Below, piece by piece: positions 52,881 to 63,889 of a stretch of 64,000 nt of DNA; within the stretch, counting starts at the first letter, position 1, and every line of letters begins with the position of its first letter. Source of the stretch: Cercophora sp. LCS_1. Taxonomy: Eukaryota > Ascomycota > Sordariomycetes > Sordariales > Lasiosphaeriaceae. The stretch spans positions 85,483 to 149,482 of the forward strand of contig JAPZLL010000063.1 of NCBI GenBank assembly GCA_036250225.1, written 5' to 3'. Under the pieces are notes generated by a model. That model saw only the letters and a program-made list of their open reading frames with translations. It was not told where the DNA came from and ran no database searches. The position numbers and the translations under genes were made by a program.

Positions 52881-54147
52881 ATGGCCTTGGGATGCCCACC
52901 GTCGGCGTCCCAAGATCCAACGTCAACTTCCACCACCATCGCAACATCAACCCGAAGCGCAACAATGGAGCACCCTACGATAATCCCGGTCATTGCTTTT
53001 CTCATAATCGACCGACTCGGCAAACTTTCCACAGACTCGGGTGCCCAATCCACTTCGACCGCGGTCTCGAAGAAGCGGATCATCGACAAAGCGCAGCGGG
53101 CCCTTCTCGATCCCAGCATCGATCAGCGAGACCTGTTCCGAGAGTTCAAAATGTTAATACGAACGATCTACCTCGAGCAACGGGTTGCCCGATTGGAGGA
53201 GGCTGCCAACAGACAAGACTTCCTCCGGGACATCGGAGACTGGGCGGCCGCCATTCTTGTTCGAGCTAAGAAATCCGAGGGAGGAGTCAAGGTGGATCAG
53301 CAAAAGCTGTTCAAAGACCAGTTGGAGGCCGGCGGCATGTCTGGTTCACTTGCCAACAAGCACAAGGAGGACTGTGACGGCTGGCACGCGTTGCAATCGC
53401 TTGACACCGATGTCTCCTTACCGATACTTGAGCAGGAGCTACAGCTCATTCGTGACTGGCACATTGGTGGACAGTTGGCGGGGAGTGAACCGGCGACTCC
53501 GTACTTGGTATGAGTCCAGTCTTCTCTGCTCCAGGCTTTCTCCCCCTGAACTCCTGTTCTCATCCCCCAACATGATCAAGCGCAGCCTCATTTGCACATT
53601 AACAGAGAATAGTATCCACCAGCTCACATGTGATGCTCAGGACCGCGTGCAGGCCCTCGCTCTAAAGCTGGACATCCCCCGGCCATTGTTCTTGGACTTC
53701 CTACGTGTGTCTGATGACCGTAACAAGGCATCGCACAACAGACCGCCCGTTCCATCTCGCATCGTCAAGCAAGACCTCGTCACAGGCAGCTACATGGTCG
53801 ACTGGGAGGCTATTAAAGAAGCCTGCGTGGCCAGAAAGACGGTCGTGGAGTCCCAGATGCGCTCAGGCAAGATCAGTGAGCAACATGCCACTCTCTTCAA
53901 CCATGCCATCGATATATACCTCCGTTTGCATGTCTGTGGAGAGAAGGACACGGACTCGGTGGACGACCGTAAAGCCTTCATGGAGCTCAATACCGAGGCT
54001 GTAAACCGGTATGCAAAAAACGAGCAAAAGACGGCCGGCAAAGTCAAGCCTTACATGGTCCCTGATCTTGGGTATACACCGGGGAAGTGGGATGACCTTC
54101 TCCTGGCCGAGGAGGAGCAAGGAAGCATCTCCGCCCTTTTGGATTGA
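52881..54147 (+). CDS. Unrecognised protein, two exons
   Basis: Exon 1 52881-53507; exon 2 begins at 53623 (acceptor CACCAG, branch TTAAC; 383 aa) or at 53608 (388 aa); both keep frame to the stop at 54147. ATG at 52881 in GAGCATGG; a second candidate Met is 28 codons in (MEHPTIIPVIAFLII). Features: a hydrophobic segment IIPVIAFLIIDRLGKL, helical charged stretches (QRDLFREFKMLIRTIYLEQR, ARLEEAANRQDFLRDIGDWA), and a C-terminal half with LDIPRPLFLDFLRVSDDRNK, GSYMVDWEAIKEACVARKTV and a final acidic LLLAEEEQGSISALLD. I see no known domain. It is divergent from the micro-exon gene. Confidence 0.65.
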
Positions 54148-54150
54148 GCA

Positions 54151-54371
54151 GCAGTCACGCATTACTGCGGAGTGGCCTGGTTTCGACCCGTGCCCGATTG
54201 ATTTGCTTCATACTCGACGGCAGTCACGCATTACTGCGTTGTGGTCTGGTTTCGACCTGTGCCCGACTGGCCTGTCTGTTGACTTATTGTGTTCCCTTTT
54301 GGTTCCTTCTCCGATAGCTGGCAGTCACGCTCAAAGAGCGCAGTGGCCTTGTTTCGACTCGCGCCCGACTT
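54151..54371. repeat. Three direct copies of a 50-bp element
   Basis: Copies at 54151-54200, 54220-54269 and 54321-54371 share GCAGTCACGC, then a variable 6-8 bp, CAGTGG or similar, and TTTCGAC...GCCCGA. In copies 1 and 2 GCAGTCACGCATTACTGC can fold; in copy 3 the loop differs but the base CGC/GCG pairing is kept (CGCTCAAAGAGCG). They start 3 bp after the stop of the preceding gene, so at least the first lies in its 3' UTR. Confidence 0.8.
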
Positions 54372-55670
54372 GCTTATGCTTTTAACTCCCCGTTCGCGGG
54401 GGGCCGTTCCTGACTCTCTCCGACCATCCCCTCGGGGTAGTCGGGAGAGGACGATGGATCGGCCGGGCGGCGAAGTCGGCCTCTGCAACCTCCCCGTGGT
54501 GCCGCCTGGAAATTTGACAGCTGTCAAAGCCAGTGCAGAGACGCAAAGCCAATAATGGCAGGAAACTTGTATCGGTACGTCAGGTAAAGTATTTGAAGCT
54601 CCCTCTCTCTGGTTGTGACACTAATGAGTCTGCCGGGGTTCGTGCGCTGGTCGCCCAAACTGAGAGATTCCCTTCCAAGGGAGTACAGGTGGATGGTGAC
54701 GTTTACATATGGCTATCGACACTTCGTATGCGGTTTGGCTCTGTCTAGGTATGAGGCCCTCGGTTGTGGTGTTGTAGTGAGGTCCGGGTATGGTGGGAAC
54801 TCAGCGGAACATCGATCACTAGCCGTCAAAACAAGACTTAGGTGAGGTTTGGCAATGTCAGCGACATAGAAATATTCACATCCATGGAAAGGGACCCATA
54901 CCCCAAGATATTAAGGTTGATTGCCGCGACCACCCTCCCCACAAAAAAACCCACCATCTGCCAGCTAGTTTGAAATTTCCGAATTTCGCAAACGCCTGTG
55001 ACAGCGGTCAGGCTGGCGCCCACAGCGCACCTGCAGCGCACCTACAGCGCACCCGCAGGGCATCCACTGTCAATCGGCCGCGCACTAGATCAATCAAGCA
55101 GTGAGATCCAGTAGCACCGAACGCGATCGTCGAGCGGTACGCTCGATTGGTCGGTCGGTCAAGCAACGAAATCGCCAATAATGGGGCTGCAGTGTAAGGT
55201 ACAGTGGGCAAAGGCCGCTGGCTGTTTGCCTGCAGGGGGGTTTCAATACAAAAACGCAGCTGAAATTCGCCCAGCTGTTCGGCACTGCCAGGGGTGGTCG
55301 CGGCAGTCAACCTCAAGATATTGTCATCAATGCTTGCGACAACTTCATCAGTCCCTCGAAGTCCTCTGCCGGGCAACGATAACCTCACCTCCTGGATATT
55401 GATCACGGCCAAGAGCTGAACACTGAAGCCGCCAAGATTGCATTTAGCAACAACGCAAAGTGTCGGCAAGATCGCACAGCTTTTGCATCAACGCGGTTGG
55501 GTTCCATGTTAGCTGCATGTGAAGATCCCAATGTCGTATCCACTCTGCGCATCAGCGAAAGCATGACTCATATTTAAGGTTTCAGTATTTTTATCGCCTG
55601 GCTCGCCGCTTTCTTCTCCTCTTATTTTTCGTTTTTTGTTGCCCTGTCAACACCCTGAAGCCCCAGGAAG
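54372..55670. other. 1.3-kb intergenic region
   Basis: No gene supported. Contains three 11-bp tandem units CAGCGCACCTG/CAGCGCACCTA/CAGCGCACCCG at 55023-55055. The last 80 bp (T-rich, then CACCCTGAAGCC) form the leader of the 2EXR gene. Confidence 0.5.
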
Positions 55671-56771
55671 ATGCCCGACAAGTTCCATCACTTCCCCCTC
55701 CTGCCATTCGAGCTGAGGGAACAAATATGGAAGCTCGCTGTCCGCCCAGCTGTTCCCGGGGTTCATGTATTCGGCATGTACCCTCGGCCTTCCGCCGGCG
55801 GAGGACTTGCGGCCTCATTCCAGGCCTTTCACCCACTTGATCTCTTTTGCTTGGCGGCTCCCCGATGCCTACCAAAGGCGAGCGCCTTCACTCCGGAGTC
55901 CCTGGCAGCGGAGCCTCGGTCGTGGCTGCGGAATAACCCGTCGACCTATCTCATCGACAGCGGCCTTTGGTCAGCCTGCAAAGAGTCACAGCGCGTCATG
56001 GAGCAGGCGTTTCGACGTCCCGAGTACCATGGAGAGGCTGAATGGGGCCTCATAAAGTCTATCCTGGACAAGAACGACGACCTGAACGCCAAGCCGGCGA
56101 AGGATAACTTCGGCCTCTTCGCAATGCCCGGGGTTACGTCGTACGCCACAAGGGAAGGCGACGTGGACCGTTTTCTTTCGGTCATGCCGGGTCGGGATTT
56201 GTTCATCCTCCAACCGTTTGACTTCTCTAGTCATCTAAACAAACCAAATTTGAACATTTCCATGCCATTCTTTTACCCAGACGACCTAACAAGGCCCAGC
56301 TGGTCCCGACGCCACCACATCGCCTTGGAATACGACCCCGCGTGGGACAAGGCGCGCGAAGAAGAACAGCGCTACGGCTCCGAGCCCAACATTATTGGCT
56401 ATCTGATTCCTGAAATTGCAGATAGCGAACAGTGCGTTTCGACTGTTTGGTTTATCGACTACCGCATCAAGACAAACCCCGCCGGCTGGACTGACGTCGG
56501 GAAAGACTCGGAGCTTGGCGAGGACGGGCGCCGAGTATTCTGGGGCAGCGGTCGCCGATATGTCCAGGTGCTGAATGGGGAGTGGCCCGTTACACATCAT
56601 ACTAGTAGCGAGAATGATGATCGGTACACGTACCATGGACCGTGGGGGCTTATTAACGAGCTCAGGGATGAACTGAGCAAGTACGAGGATGGTGAGATCT
56701 ACGGAGGCGAATGTTGGTCCCATCTGGATCACTTCATTGAATTTGGCGTTCTCGCTTGCGAGTATCTTTAG
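55671..56771 (+). CDS. 2EXR-domain protein
   Basis: 366 aa, no intron, ATG at 55671 (AAGATGCCC). It opens with FHHFPLLPFELREQIWKLAV, the 2EXR motif (F-box-like short helical repeat found in hundreds of fungal proteins). Then VPGVHVFGMY, LIDSGLWSACKESQRVMEQA (the usual second signature: the region where nobility of an L..C+ES+ motif is kept), and a C-terminal part with IGYLIPEIADSEQCVSTVWFIDY. The family is expanded in plant-associated and saprotrophic ascomycetes; molecular function is unknown. Length and motif order are normal, so the gene looks intact. Confidence 0.8.
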   Translation: MPDKFHHFPLLPFELREQIWKLAVRPAVPGVHVFGMYPRPSAGGGLAASFQAFHPLDLFCLAAPRCLPKASAFTPESLAAEPRSWLRNNPSTYLIDSGLWSACKESQRVMEQAFRRPEYHGEAEWGLIKSILDKNDDLNAKPAKDNFGLFAMPGVTSYATREGDVDRFLSVMPGRDLFILQPFDFSSHLNKPNLNISMPFFYPDDLTRPSWSRRHHIALEYDPAWDKAREEEQRYGSEPNIIGYLIPEIADSEQCVSTVWFIDYRIKTNPAGWTDVGKDSELGEDGRRVFWGSGRRYVQVLNGEWPVTHHTSSENDDRYTYHGPWGLINELRDELSKYEDGEIYGGECWSHLDHFIEFGVLACEYL

Positions 56772-57188
56772 CAGGTCGGATGGAGATGGTGGCTGCTAAG
56801 AGCAGAGACGAGGAAATACAATCGAAGTATTATGGCTGCAGAATTGGTGCGTCGTGCGTGGAATTTGTATTGTGATAGAAGAACAGGACAAACGGAAGAG
56901 CGCTAAACTTTGAGACATTTTCACCATCGTCGTGGGTGATGCGTAGTGTATCATTGAGATCATGAAGGCTGGTATCAGACGTACACCGCAGACTGGATCC
57001 CGTTGCCTACACCCTGGTCTTGTGCATCCCGCCGAATGATGGCTGCTTTCGCCCACCAAGCCCAAGCCCCGAATTTTTATTTCCCGAGAAATCTCACCCT
57101 AAATAACTTCTCCCATCTCTTTTAAATCTGAAATTTAGCACCCAAAAGATAAGAAAGAAAAAAAAGAACAAAACCAGTCCCGACCACC
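56772..57188. other. Intergenic
   Basis: 417 bp; the A-rich run at 57150-57175 is close to the start of the next small gene. No other gene seen. Confidence 0.4.
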
Positions 57189-57508
57189 ATGCAAACCGAG
57201 CTATCAGTCGAGGCTATTGTCGCCATTGTCACACTCGTCGCAACTCTCCCTAGCAGCGCCCTTCTTTTGTGGGGCAATTATCGACGGAATCGTCCAAAGG
57301 TCCACTCGAATGGAGCAGGTTTGTGATCCGCCCATCCTTCCATGTTTGCTTGCATTGGCTCGGGCTGACTTGGCGGTGGGAAGCAGATCCCACTCCCGAT
57401 GTATCCCGGGCCAGCAATTGCCCTAGGGTAGTTCCACAGACTTGGAGGCTCTCTGTCAGTCTGCAGTTTGGTCAAGAAGGCGCTATAATAACGGAACGCC
57501 GTGATTAA
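57189..57508 (+). CDS. Small single-pass membrane protein, two exons
   Basis: Exons 57189-57318 and 57387-57508; 68-nt intron with branch GGCTGACTT and acceptor AAGCAG; 83 aa. It starts MQTELSVEAIVAIVTLVATL, with a TM helix at about 7-29 (AIVAIVTLVATLPSSALLLW) followed by a basic stop-transfer (NYRRNRPK). The C-terminal 40 residues come from exon 2 and end GQEGAIITERRD. The 5' half matches the short N-terminal anchors that fungal NLR-adjacent or HNWD-like proteins carry, but I do not recognise a family. Too short for usual ORF thresholds in its spliced form. Confidence 0.5.
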
Positions 57509-59499
57509 AATCAGATTCGCCCCGAAACCTAGCACTTCAGTTATCGGCTGGGAGATATGTCTAGTGAACCAGAAGTTGCCACTGGGCAAGGTCTCATCTG
57601 TACTGTCTAAGAACCAACTGCCATGCAATTACTAAGTAGAACAATCTCTTTTAGAGTGTAACTCCTCATGCAGGTAGCCAGAATTGGCAAGCAAATCCTT
57701 TAATAATCCCGAGGGAAGCTGTTGCAGTGTCGTTCTCGGCATTGCGGCAAAGTCCAGATACAGTAGCTTGATAGGGGAATGACACGCTCAGTTTCTACCG
57801 CCTATTCCATACCACATCCTCATCCCACCTCCAATTTACATATCAGGCATTGGCAGACCGATTCCTATCACTCCACCAACAGTCACTCCCACCAACAGTC
57901 ACTCCCACCAAACGTAGGACTGCGGTACATGGCGATCACCTTGTGCCGTGAACGGGAAACGGGACATGTGCCGCTGAAACACGGCGATGATTCCGCGGGC
58001 GGAATCCGCCTTGTTTGTCAAAACAAGCTTTGCTCCATGACTACAACTAGACAGGATTAAAGGGGCATTTCTTCCCTCCCGTCGAGTCCTCGGTAGGATT
58101 CTGAGCCTGGGATTTTTGGAAGCATGACAAACAGGAAAAGTCCCTTTCCGGATACCCGAGTAGGATTTGAAACATGCGGAATGTACATGCACCAATCAGC
58201 AGCCGAGTAACACCATCGCCATCAGGAACACTTGCACGTTGGGCTCAGAGGAATTCTTGGCCCAGAGTTTGACGGCATGAGGCTAATTCGAGGCGTTATT
58301 CTTCCCGATTCCTACGACAAGATCAGAACCTTGGTCCATAACCATCCTTCAAAAGGACTCGGAACAAAAGATTGAGGCCTTGGTGATGAACCCCTGAAAT
58401 GGCCGGTAATGACATCAAGCACTCCAGTTTGCCAGCCCCCCCGAATTCTCTCCCCAAACAAAAAAAACATGCCTCCCAAAGGTCCCGGATAGCTTAGTTC
58501 GAGGCCATTTACCGCGCGTGACATTCCGTCTCTCCGCATCTATGGCGCCTCTCGTAGATGGGGCCAGCGCATCGCGATCCGACGTGGCAAATTGCTTGCG
58601 TTGATGCGTTGGGAGGTCTCCGTCACACGGGCGACAAAGCGGCCTCTTCGAGATCCGGCGTCGTCCCCTGGGGAGCACCCAAGTAAAAGCCGCCGAAAAC
58701 TTGCGCGTGGCGGGGAGAGGCACTGGGACCAGCGACCGGCAGCAGCGTCGAGGATTTGGTGGATGGAGGGTAGCGCGGAGCAGTCGCTGTTAAATCGGGT
58801 GGTCAGCCGTTATAGCGAAGCGAAAAAGGCGAGGAAGGGGGGTTTATGCTCACAGCATCGCAAAAATACAGTGCTCAAGGCGATTTGGTATCGCTGGTCT
58901 CCCTTCCGCGCCGCCACGTTATCACTAGGCGCAGGTGCCTCTTCTGAGCGGATCGTCCCTGAAACTGAATCGTCTTAGCCTTGTGGTCCGTGCGTGGTTT
59001 TTTTTTCAATCCGTTGCGACCGCTGCGTCGTCATCCCGAGGCTATCTCTATGCGACAACGACCTCAGAACGTACTGATCCTGCCTCGCTAGCAACGGCCG
59101 AAATCTTCCGACTGTTGCACGATGCCCACTGCTGAAGCAGACCTACGGGAGGGACCGCTGGTTAAACCACGTTGAGCTTCGCGTCGAGACGCAGAGCTCT
59201 TTCCCAGCGCGCCGCTGAGGCGGGGCAAGGGTCGAATGACATCCCAGCTCAATTGCTCGATGTGTTGTTTTGCCACGATGATTGAGTACAACCCCCCTTC
59301 CTCATACTCTTCTCTTCACTACAATGACTGACCACCACATTCAACAGTCAACCGCTCCCTTGCCCCGTGCTACCCTCCGCCTCGATCCCCTACTCCAGAC
59401 CCCATCCACGCGACCTCATACCGCGACAAACGGCGCGATCGGTGTACGCAGTAGATTCGCCGAGCGGCCCACACGAACGCCTGCCCACGGTATCGAAGC
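57509..59499. other. Gene-poor region
   Basis: About 2 kb without a supported gene. Two direct copies of CAACAGTCACTCCCAC lie at about 57877-57908. Several open frames (for example 58592-58978) lack motifs and codon bias. Confidence 0.4.
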
Positions 59500-59672
59500 C
59501 ACAAAATCCCAGCCCGAGTACACCGGAGATTGCGGGGCCAGCACGGGCGAGTACCGCAACTATGCGTCAACTCTTTCTCTGCTCGGCGGCTTTGATGGTC
59601 GAGATGGATACACCTGTTGCCACCAGCTCTTTCCGCGGTCCAGTTCCCGTCCCTCGTGCCAAGTTTTGGTCC
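59500..59672. repeat. Dispersed repeat, copy 1
   Basis: Shares CAGCCCGAGT-ACCGG-GAT-GCGGG and a terminal GCCAAGTTTTGGTCC (59658-59672) with copies at 60240-60354 and 61650-61754. Confidence 0.6.
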
Positions 59673-60239
59673 CGATGAGACCCCAGCTGGAGATGCAAAA
59701 CGAGAGGGAGGCATGAGGTGGGTCGCGTCGGGCAATGAGGTGAAAGCCTAACGAGGAAGGACTATTAGCCGACACTGGAGTTCTTGTGCGTGGCCAGTAA
59801 ATGTCCTATAATTTTCCCGGCGCGTGGCGATGACTCCAAGTTGTTACACGGAGGGTCATGAGGCGGCTGAGCAGTATCAGGATCGTCTTCTGACCATTGC
59901 GAAGCGAGCCACTAACGAATGGCGATCTATCAAAGCTACAGCAGCCTCAAAAATCGCCGTTCTGCCTCTCTCCTTGGGGTTCTGACGGTCGGAGCCGGCG
60001 TTGGTCTCGAGGGGGAATGGTCTTTGGGGATGCTCAGTCTGGAAGGCTTTTTAGGGCACGGTGAATCGGGAATGGGTATTTCTTTCGAGGGAGGCATCAC
60101 CATCAGTCAGCTTCCTCGGTCAGCGCTCTAGGACCAAACTGCAGATTCTCAGCCGGCACCCCGCAGCATGCGTCGATAACCCACTGCGTTTGACGAGACC
60201 ACTCTCTAACCATTGCGTAACGCGACGGCTGACCCGACA

Positions 60240-60354
60240 CAGCACGACACAAAGTCACAGCCAGCCCGAGTGGACCGGCGATCGCGGGCTTGGTACGAGC
60301 GGGGGCGCTCCTGCGCCGCTGAGGGTGAAACTCTGGCTAGCCAAGTTTTGGTCC
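60240..60354. repeat. Dispersed repeat, copy 2
   Basis: Contains CAGCCCGAGTGGACCGGCG, GGCGCTCCTGCGCCGC and the terminal GCCAAGTTTTGGTCC (60340-60354). Confidence 0.6.
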
Positions 60355-61649
60355 ACCGCTGCTGGCCACACGGGTATGGCTTCGTCAACACTTCAAGTTC
60401 ACCAGTGCAAGGTCAGCTACCTACCCGACCAGTTCGAAAAGCTCAAAGGGCTACCGGTATCGTAAAATGGGTTCCCAAGAGGTTCTCCACCCTCTCCGTC
60501 TTTAGCTAGCAGGGCGTCTTGCCGGGAGGGGTGGCATCGGTGGTTAACGCAGCCTACTCTCCTAGTCAGACTTGGCTTCGTGACAGTTTTCAACTCTCAA
60601 GTTACAAGGGCGTACCGAAGTAATGGCAAAGGCGCTCGTTTATAATGATGAATTCCGGGTCTAAGAGACTGTCTGAAATCTAACTAATTCCCCGTATTTG
60701 CCATCCGATCGATCATCTTCTTCGTCGATCGTTTAGTCAGGACATCTTGTACATTTACAATCAGAAGTACGCATGCTCCAAGAAATGTTCCGATCATTCT
60801 AGAAATCCTGAGGGCTAGATGATGGCCCTCACCGACGTGGTCGCCTGCGCCAGACGAGGCGATGCTTGACACCATGTTTGTTATGGTGGTTGCAGTACAA
60901 CCCCCTCCCTGCCAGCTCTCCCTCCAAATTCTGCACCATTTTGACCTTCTCCGCGCCGCCATTCAATCCGCCTTACCCAGCCGTACCTTGCCAAGGTAGA
61001 TGTCTCGCTGCCAGACCTGCCAAAGGCGAGGCGATGGAGAGTGCCGAGATGTAGAGTGGGATGTTCGCTTCCACTGTACGCACGCACCGACGCGCAGGCT
61101 GCGATCGCAGCCGTGGCCACGTCGACGCTGAATCGCCAGCGTCGTGGGCAGCCGTGCTGTCCAATTTGGGCGTCCTGCCGGCTCGTCACATACGCCGCCC
61201 AGCCGACGGGCGTTTGCCTTCGCTACGCCTCTCGCGTTCTTCTGCACCGCCCCGGAGGCGTCGTCCGGTCCTGACACTCATTAGCATCCGTCCTGGCTTC
61301 CCGACCACCTGTGAATTCCTTTTGAGTGGTTTTTATCCAGGATGACAAGCACCGGCCACCGTCTAACATCGCCGAAACCTGACACAAGAGGTGAGAACCG
61401 AAGAGCCGTATGAGCCTTAATTCCTCGCCTCCTGTATCATCGTGGACCGGGACGAGCGGCTCAGACCATGTCACTCTCCCCGGTAGATTGCTCTCGGTGT
61501 GCTCTCTCGAGGCCTTATCGGGGTGTGCCGCTTCGTCTCATGTATCTTATGCTGAATTCTACAAGACCGCGCCATCAAGAATTATGCAAGGGAGCCGCCG
61601 TCGAGATTGCCTGGGAAGCAAAGGACCTCCAAGACGACGTTGTTGGCAC
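60355..61649. other. Gene-poor region
   Basis: No supported gene. The piece near 60893 (GCAGTACAACCCCCTCCC) resembles 59282-59300, suggesting a larger, decayed duplication. Confidence 0.4.
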
Positions 61650-61754
61650 ACTCGTTCGTAGTTTTTGGGGTGGAGCGCTTCCTGCGCCGCCAGTTCCCTG
61701 GCCTTGATCAATCTGGCCCATTTCTCGTCACTTTGTCCAGCCAAGTTTTGGTCC
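61650..61754. repeat. Dispersed repeat, copy 3
   Basis: Contains GAGCGCTTCCTGCGCCGCC and the terminal GCCAAGTTTTGGTCC (61740-61754). Differences from the other copies are largely transitions, consistent with RIP. Confidence 0.55.
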
Positions 61755-62328
61755 ACTGCCATCATAATGCAAAGCAGATGAGCGACGCGTTCAGTTTCCC
61801 CAATCCCTCAACGCAATGTTCGGGCTGGGTTTCTTGTATCATCAATTTGTTCTGCTTGTTCCTACACGGTTTCCTCATCATATCATAGAAACCTGCTAAC
61901 AGAAAGTGGTTTCGTCTAGAAGTTGGTTCTGTTACGTCCAGTGCAGCGGGAGATGTCATGCATAGCGGACTGAATGGAACTCTGTAGGAGACGAATTGAG
62001 TCCTTGAACTTAACGCAGACAACCGGTTTTGATAGAATCTGTCCTCACCCGTCGGGAAATTCTCCGTAGCCAATGCTTCATTCCATCAATCGTAACGTAT
62101 ACTAGGTAATTTGGTACACTATCTTCCAAATGCCAGAGACCCATCCTTTTTTCGCCTATAAAATGCTTAGTTATTTATCTGAGTGGGTTCTTGGGGTCTA
62201 TTGAAATAATATACCTCGAGTACAAACTTAATCGGACCAATTTGGGAATTTAGAGTGAAAAAAAGTTTTATAGGCCCGTTTCCCTTTTTATTATCAATGC
62301 GCTAAGTTAACATGAGTTTACCATAAAC
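61755..62328. other. AT-rich spacer
   Basis: Distinctly more AT-rich than the rest of the window from about 62080 to 62328, as in RIP-mutated or transposon-derived DNA. No gene seen. Confidence 0.45.
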
Positions 62329-63358
62329 TGTTACGGCCTGCTACAAGTTTCACTAGAGTGAGACTTGCAGGGACAGAGCGTAGGGAAGGACTCCCAAAGA
62401 CGGTAGGGGCAAGATGACTGAGTGAGGGCTAGCACAACTCTCTCGGTGCAATGCACTGTCGCGTAGGTCGTTGATCAAGAGGTTCCAAACAGTAGATCAA
62501 TTGGCAATGCAGATTGCTAGCGTGAGGAACCAAGAGATTCCTCACTCCATCGTGGACACGATGATGGTATCTATACTACTGAGACCAAGGGGTAGCTTGT
62601 ACCGGCCTCTGTCCCGACGTTCCTCTGTCACGACAGAGGTCAGAGGTGCAGGGTCAACCTTTCTCTGCAGCCTCAAGGGCCTCTGTCGACAGAGGCCATT
62701 CTTGGCACAGAGGCACGCGGGCCGGACCCTAATTGGTTCTGGGGGCTCCTGGTCATTGCACCCCCGGCCCAGTGCGGGACGCGCCGCACTGTTCTTTTGA
62801 CACTGTTCCTTGTGCGGGGCAGGTCGTCACAGAAAGACGTTAAAAGTTATATGTGACGACCCGCAGGTCGCCAGAGGCGCGGCCCGGACCCACGTGGCCC
62901 CGCAGGTGCCACAGCACGGAGGACAGTACAACCACTATGCGGGCACTGTAGCCTCTGTTACACAAGGGGCCTCTGTCAACAGAGGCCCCGAGAGACACAG
63001 AGGCTGGCAGCCTCTGTTGGGAATAGCCTCTGTGGTCACAGAGGTCCAGAGGCACAAAGACCGGTACAAGGTACCAACAGGAACAGTAGTATAGATAACC
63101 CCATCGCGCCCGCGATTGAGTGAGGGACCCTTTTGGTTCCTCACGCTAGCAATACATTGTTCAGTGAGACTTATTGTTCGGAACCTCTAAGTCTGCGACT
63201 TGCTTGACAGTGTACTGCCCCGGAGAGTTGTGCTAGCCTTCACTCAATACCTCTTGCCCCCATCGTCTTGTAGCAATTGGCCTCGGTCTCGGACCCAGTC
63301 CGCTACTACGTTCTGTCTTTACCTGTTCACCTCGGTGTGACAGGAGCAGGCCGTAACA
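62329..63358. mobile_element. Long inverted-repeat (foldback) element, about 1.03 kb
   Basis: Left end TGTTACGGCCTGCT, right end AGCAGGCCGTAACA. The arms extend inward: GGCTAGCACAACTCTC, AGAGGTTCC, TTGCTAGCGTGAGGAACCAA and ATCTATACTACTG on the left all recur as reverse complement on the right, giving diverged arms of about 370 bp around a spacer of about 250 bp. Inner arms are studded with CCTCTGT/ACAGAGG hairpins. No transposase is encoded, so it is a non-autonomous foldback/MITE-like element or two LTR-like pieces head to head. The TG...CA ends also suit an LTR. No clear target-site duplication is visible. Confidence 0.75.
62678..62697. repeat. Perfect 20-bp palindrome inside the foldback element
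   Basis: GGCCTCTGTCGACAGAGGCC is its own reverse complement. Near-copies occur at about 62623-62640, 62968-62987 and 63015-63035. Confidence 0.9.
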
Positions 63359-63785
63359 TTATATCTTATAGTAGGTATTCTTTAATTTGTACGATTATAC
63401 GGCAATTTTGACGCGGAATAATACTTACCTTGTAATATAAACCACGACCGGATCCCGCCCGGCACGTGGACTCGATATATTCGCCAATACGTGCCGAGGA
63501 ATATACAATAGAAAGAAGTCCGCCCAGTTATATACTTTTGTCGCTGGCTTGTCGTATACTACCTAATAGTGACTTGGGGCGCTGAGTGCAGCCTGTTTTT
63601 CCTTGCACTGTTTTTATTGTTTTAACCGTTTTGTACATAGCGATGTTTTCTTTAGTACGTGCCTCCCATAAAAGGGGCCGTGTCGCGTGGTTCTTTTGAA
63701 CCACGGGAGTTAAACGAAAGTTCAATCAACCAACGATTCACCACAAAATCCAACTGCGAGTGACAACAGTGTCTCCTTTGTAAGC
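63359..63785. other. Region between foldback and terminal repeats
   Basis: No gene seen. AT-rich to 63430, then a unique stretch with GAACCACGGGAGTTAAACG that resembles the transcribed part of an LTR. Confidence 0.4.
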
Positions 63786-63876
63786 TCCATACTAGGTTTG
63801 TTTAATACTCGGTTCCATACTCGGTTCTATACTCGGTTCTACTGCATACTAGGTTCCATCTCGTACTAGGTTCTAC
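63786..63876. repeat. Tandem ATACTMGGTTC units
   Basis: Six diverged units of about 12-16 bp with the core ATACTCGGTTC or ATACTAGGTTC. Confidence 0.75.
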
Positions 63877-63889
63877 TCCGTGATCATAC

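Noticed and set aside
54151..54371. tRNA-like look of the repeated GGTTTCGAC motif
   Set aside because: B-box-like only; no acceptor, D or anticodon stem can be drawn.
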